From NCBI GenBank assembly GCA_031549885.1, contig JAVBPD010000072.1, forward strand, positions 1-6,766: a stretch of DNA of 6,766 bases, written 5' to 3'. Positions 5,808-6,766 of this stretch are shown one piece after another; the stretch's first letter is position 1, and the number at the start of each line of letters is the position of its first letter. A model generated the notes under the pieces. It saw only the letters and a program-made list of their open reading frames with translations, searched no databases and was not told the DNA's origin. This DNA is from WQUF01 sp031549885. GTDB lineage: Bacteria > Bacillota > Clostridia > Clostridiales > Clostridiaceae. A program made the position numbers and the translations under genes.

Positions 5808-6766
5808 ATGAATAAATATGAAATTGCTGTATTAATTCCATGCTATAACGAAGAAAAAACTATTAAAAAAGTAATAGGTGACTTTAAGTTATATTTACCT
5901 AACTCAAAGATATATGTGTATGATAATAATAGTACTGATAATACTGCTATGATTGCATTAAATGAAGGTGCCATTGTAGTTAATGAGTATCGACAAGGTA
6001 AAGGTAATGTTGTAAGAAGTATGTTTAGAGATATAAATGCAGATTGCTATTTGATGGTTGATGGAGATGATACATACCCTGCAGAATGTGCAAAAGATAT
6101 GGTTGAACTTATTATATCAAAAAAGGCTGATATGGTAATTGGTGATAGATTATCTTCTACATATTTTAATGAAAATAAGCGTCTTTTTCACAATTCAGGA
6201 AACAGGCTTGTAAGAATGTTAATAAATAAGTTTTTTAACGGAAATATTAATGATATTATGACTGGTTATAGAGCATTTAATAGAAAGTTTGTTAAATCAT
6301 TCCCTGTTATATCAAAAGGATTTGAAATAGAAACTGAAATGACAATTCATGCTATGGATAAAAATATGTTATTATATGAAATTCCAGTTCAATATCGTGA
6401 TAGACCAGAGGGAAGTGTTTCAAAATTAAATACATTTAAAGATGGATTTCGTGTTTTAAAGACAATAATTAGCCTTTTTAAAGATTACAAACCTTTTTTA
6501 TTTTTTAGTACTGTATCATTATTTATTTTTTTTCTTGGATTATTCTTATTTATTCCTGTTTTTATCGAATATATTGAAAAACACATTGTATTAAGATTTC
6601 CAACATTATTAGTAAGTTTATTTTTAATTTTTAGTTCATTGCTTAGTTTTTCTTGTGGGCTTATTCTTTCTACACTTCAAAAAATGCAAAAACAAGAATA
6701 TGAAATTCAATTAAATCAATTTGAGTATTTGGATAAAATAAATTTAATGCTGAAAAATAAAGTAAA
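5808..6766 (+). CDS. GT2 glycosyltransferase with two C-terminal membrane helices (3'-partial)
   Basis: This reading frame runs off the window end without a stop; 319 codons are visible. The ATG at 5808 follows AAGGAG (5795-5800) by 7 nt. The protein opens with the family 2 GT-A fold: IAVLIPCYNEEKTI (6-19), the nucleotide-sugar segment VYDNNSTDNT (37-46), the DxD motif DGDDTYP (85-91), and the acceptor-side stretch TGYRAFNRKF (152-161). Two hydrophobic segments (about 230-252 and 265-288) follow, then a charged tail. This arrangement matches dolichyl/polyprenyl-phosphate sugar transferases of the DPM1/GtrB kind, which move a sugar from a nucleotide carrier to a lipid phosphate on the cytoplasmic membrane face. 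The product would feed envelope glycan or glycolipid decoration. The donor sugar cannot be read from sequence. It has its own promoter region and is probably not functionally tied to the sugar-uptake operon. Confidence 0.88.
   Translation, partial: MNKYEIAVLIPCYNEEKTIKKVIGDFKLYLPNSKIYVYDNNSTDNTAMIALNEGAIVVNEYRQGKGNVVRSMFRDINADCYLMVDGDDTYPAECAKDMVELIISKKADMVIGDRLSSTYFNENKRLFHNSGNRLVRMLINKFFNGNINDIMTGYRAFNRKFVKSFPVISKGFEIETEMTIHAMDKNMLLYEIPVQYRDRPEGSVSKLNTFKDGFRVLKTIISLFKDYKPFLFFSTVSLFIFFLGLFLFIPVFIEYIEKHIVLRFPTLLVSLFLIFSSLLSFSCGLILSTLQKMQKQEYEIQLNQFEYLDKINLMLKNKV

Overview
This is an AT-rich window (well over two thirds A+T by eye) with compact, tightly spaced genes, strong AGGAGG-type ribosome binding sites and hairpin-plus-T terminators. 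This points to a low-GC Firmicute, most likely of the Clostridium/Peptostreptococcaceae kind. The genus cannot be fixed from the sequence alone. All five genes lie on the + strand; the first is cut at its 5' end and the last at its 3' end.

Layout: (1) 1-713 is the C-terminal part of a PhoR/WalK-type sensor histidine kinase, closed by a 12-bp-stem terminator that overlaps its stop codon. (2) 744-845 is a short promoter and leader region. (3) 846-5384 is a three-gene operon with overlapping junctions. It encodes a GH1 beta-glycosidase, a MelB-like GPH-family sugar:cation symporter, and a GH13 oligo-1,6-glucosidase-like alpha-glucosidase with an unusual N-terminal helical extension of about 85 residues. 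A 16-bp-stem terminator ends it at 5393-5436. (4) 5437-5807 is a very AT-rich intergenic region with a perfect 36-bp palindrome, a repeated 13-mer and a candidate promoter. (5) 5808 to the window end is a GT2 glycosyltransferase with two C-terminal membrane helices, running off the window.

How the genes work together (inference): the symporter would import an unphosphorylated oligosaccharide or glycoside with Na+ or H+. The two cytoplasmic hydrolases, neither with a signal peptide, would cleave beta- and alpha-glycosidic bonds to free hexoses. The GH1 enzyme carries the Glu typical of non-phosphorylated substrates, which fits ion-coupled rather than PTS uptake. Pairing a beta-glucosidase with an alpha-1,6-type glucosidase behind one transporter suggests a mixed-linkage substrate or a broad scavenging role. 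No dedicated sugar regulator lies in the window. The histidine kinase and the glycosyltransferase appear to be separate transcription units.

I see no CRISPR array, mobile element, tRNA or rRNA, and no clear undescribed defence-type system. The most notable points are the GH13 N-terminal extension, the mixed alpha/beta operon and the 36-bp palindrome.
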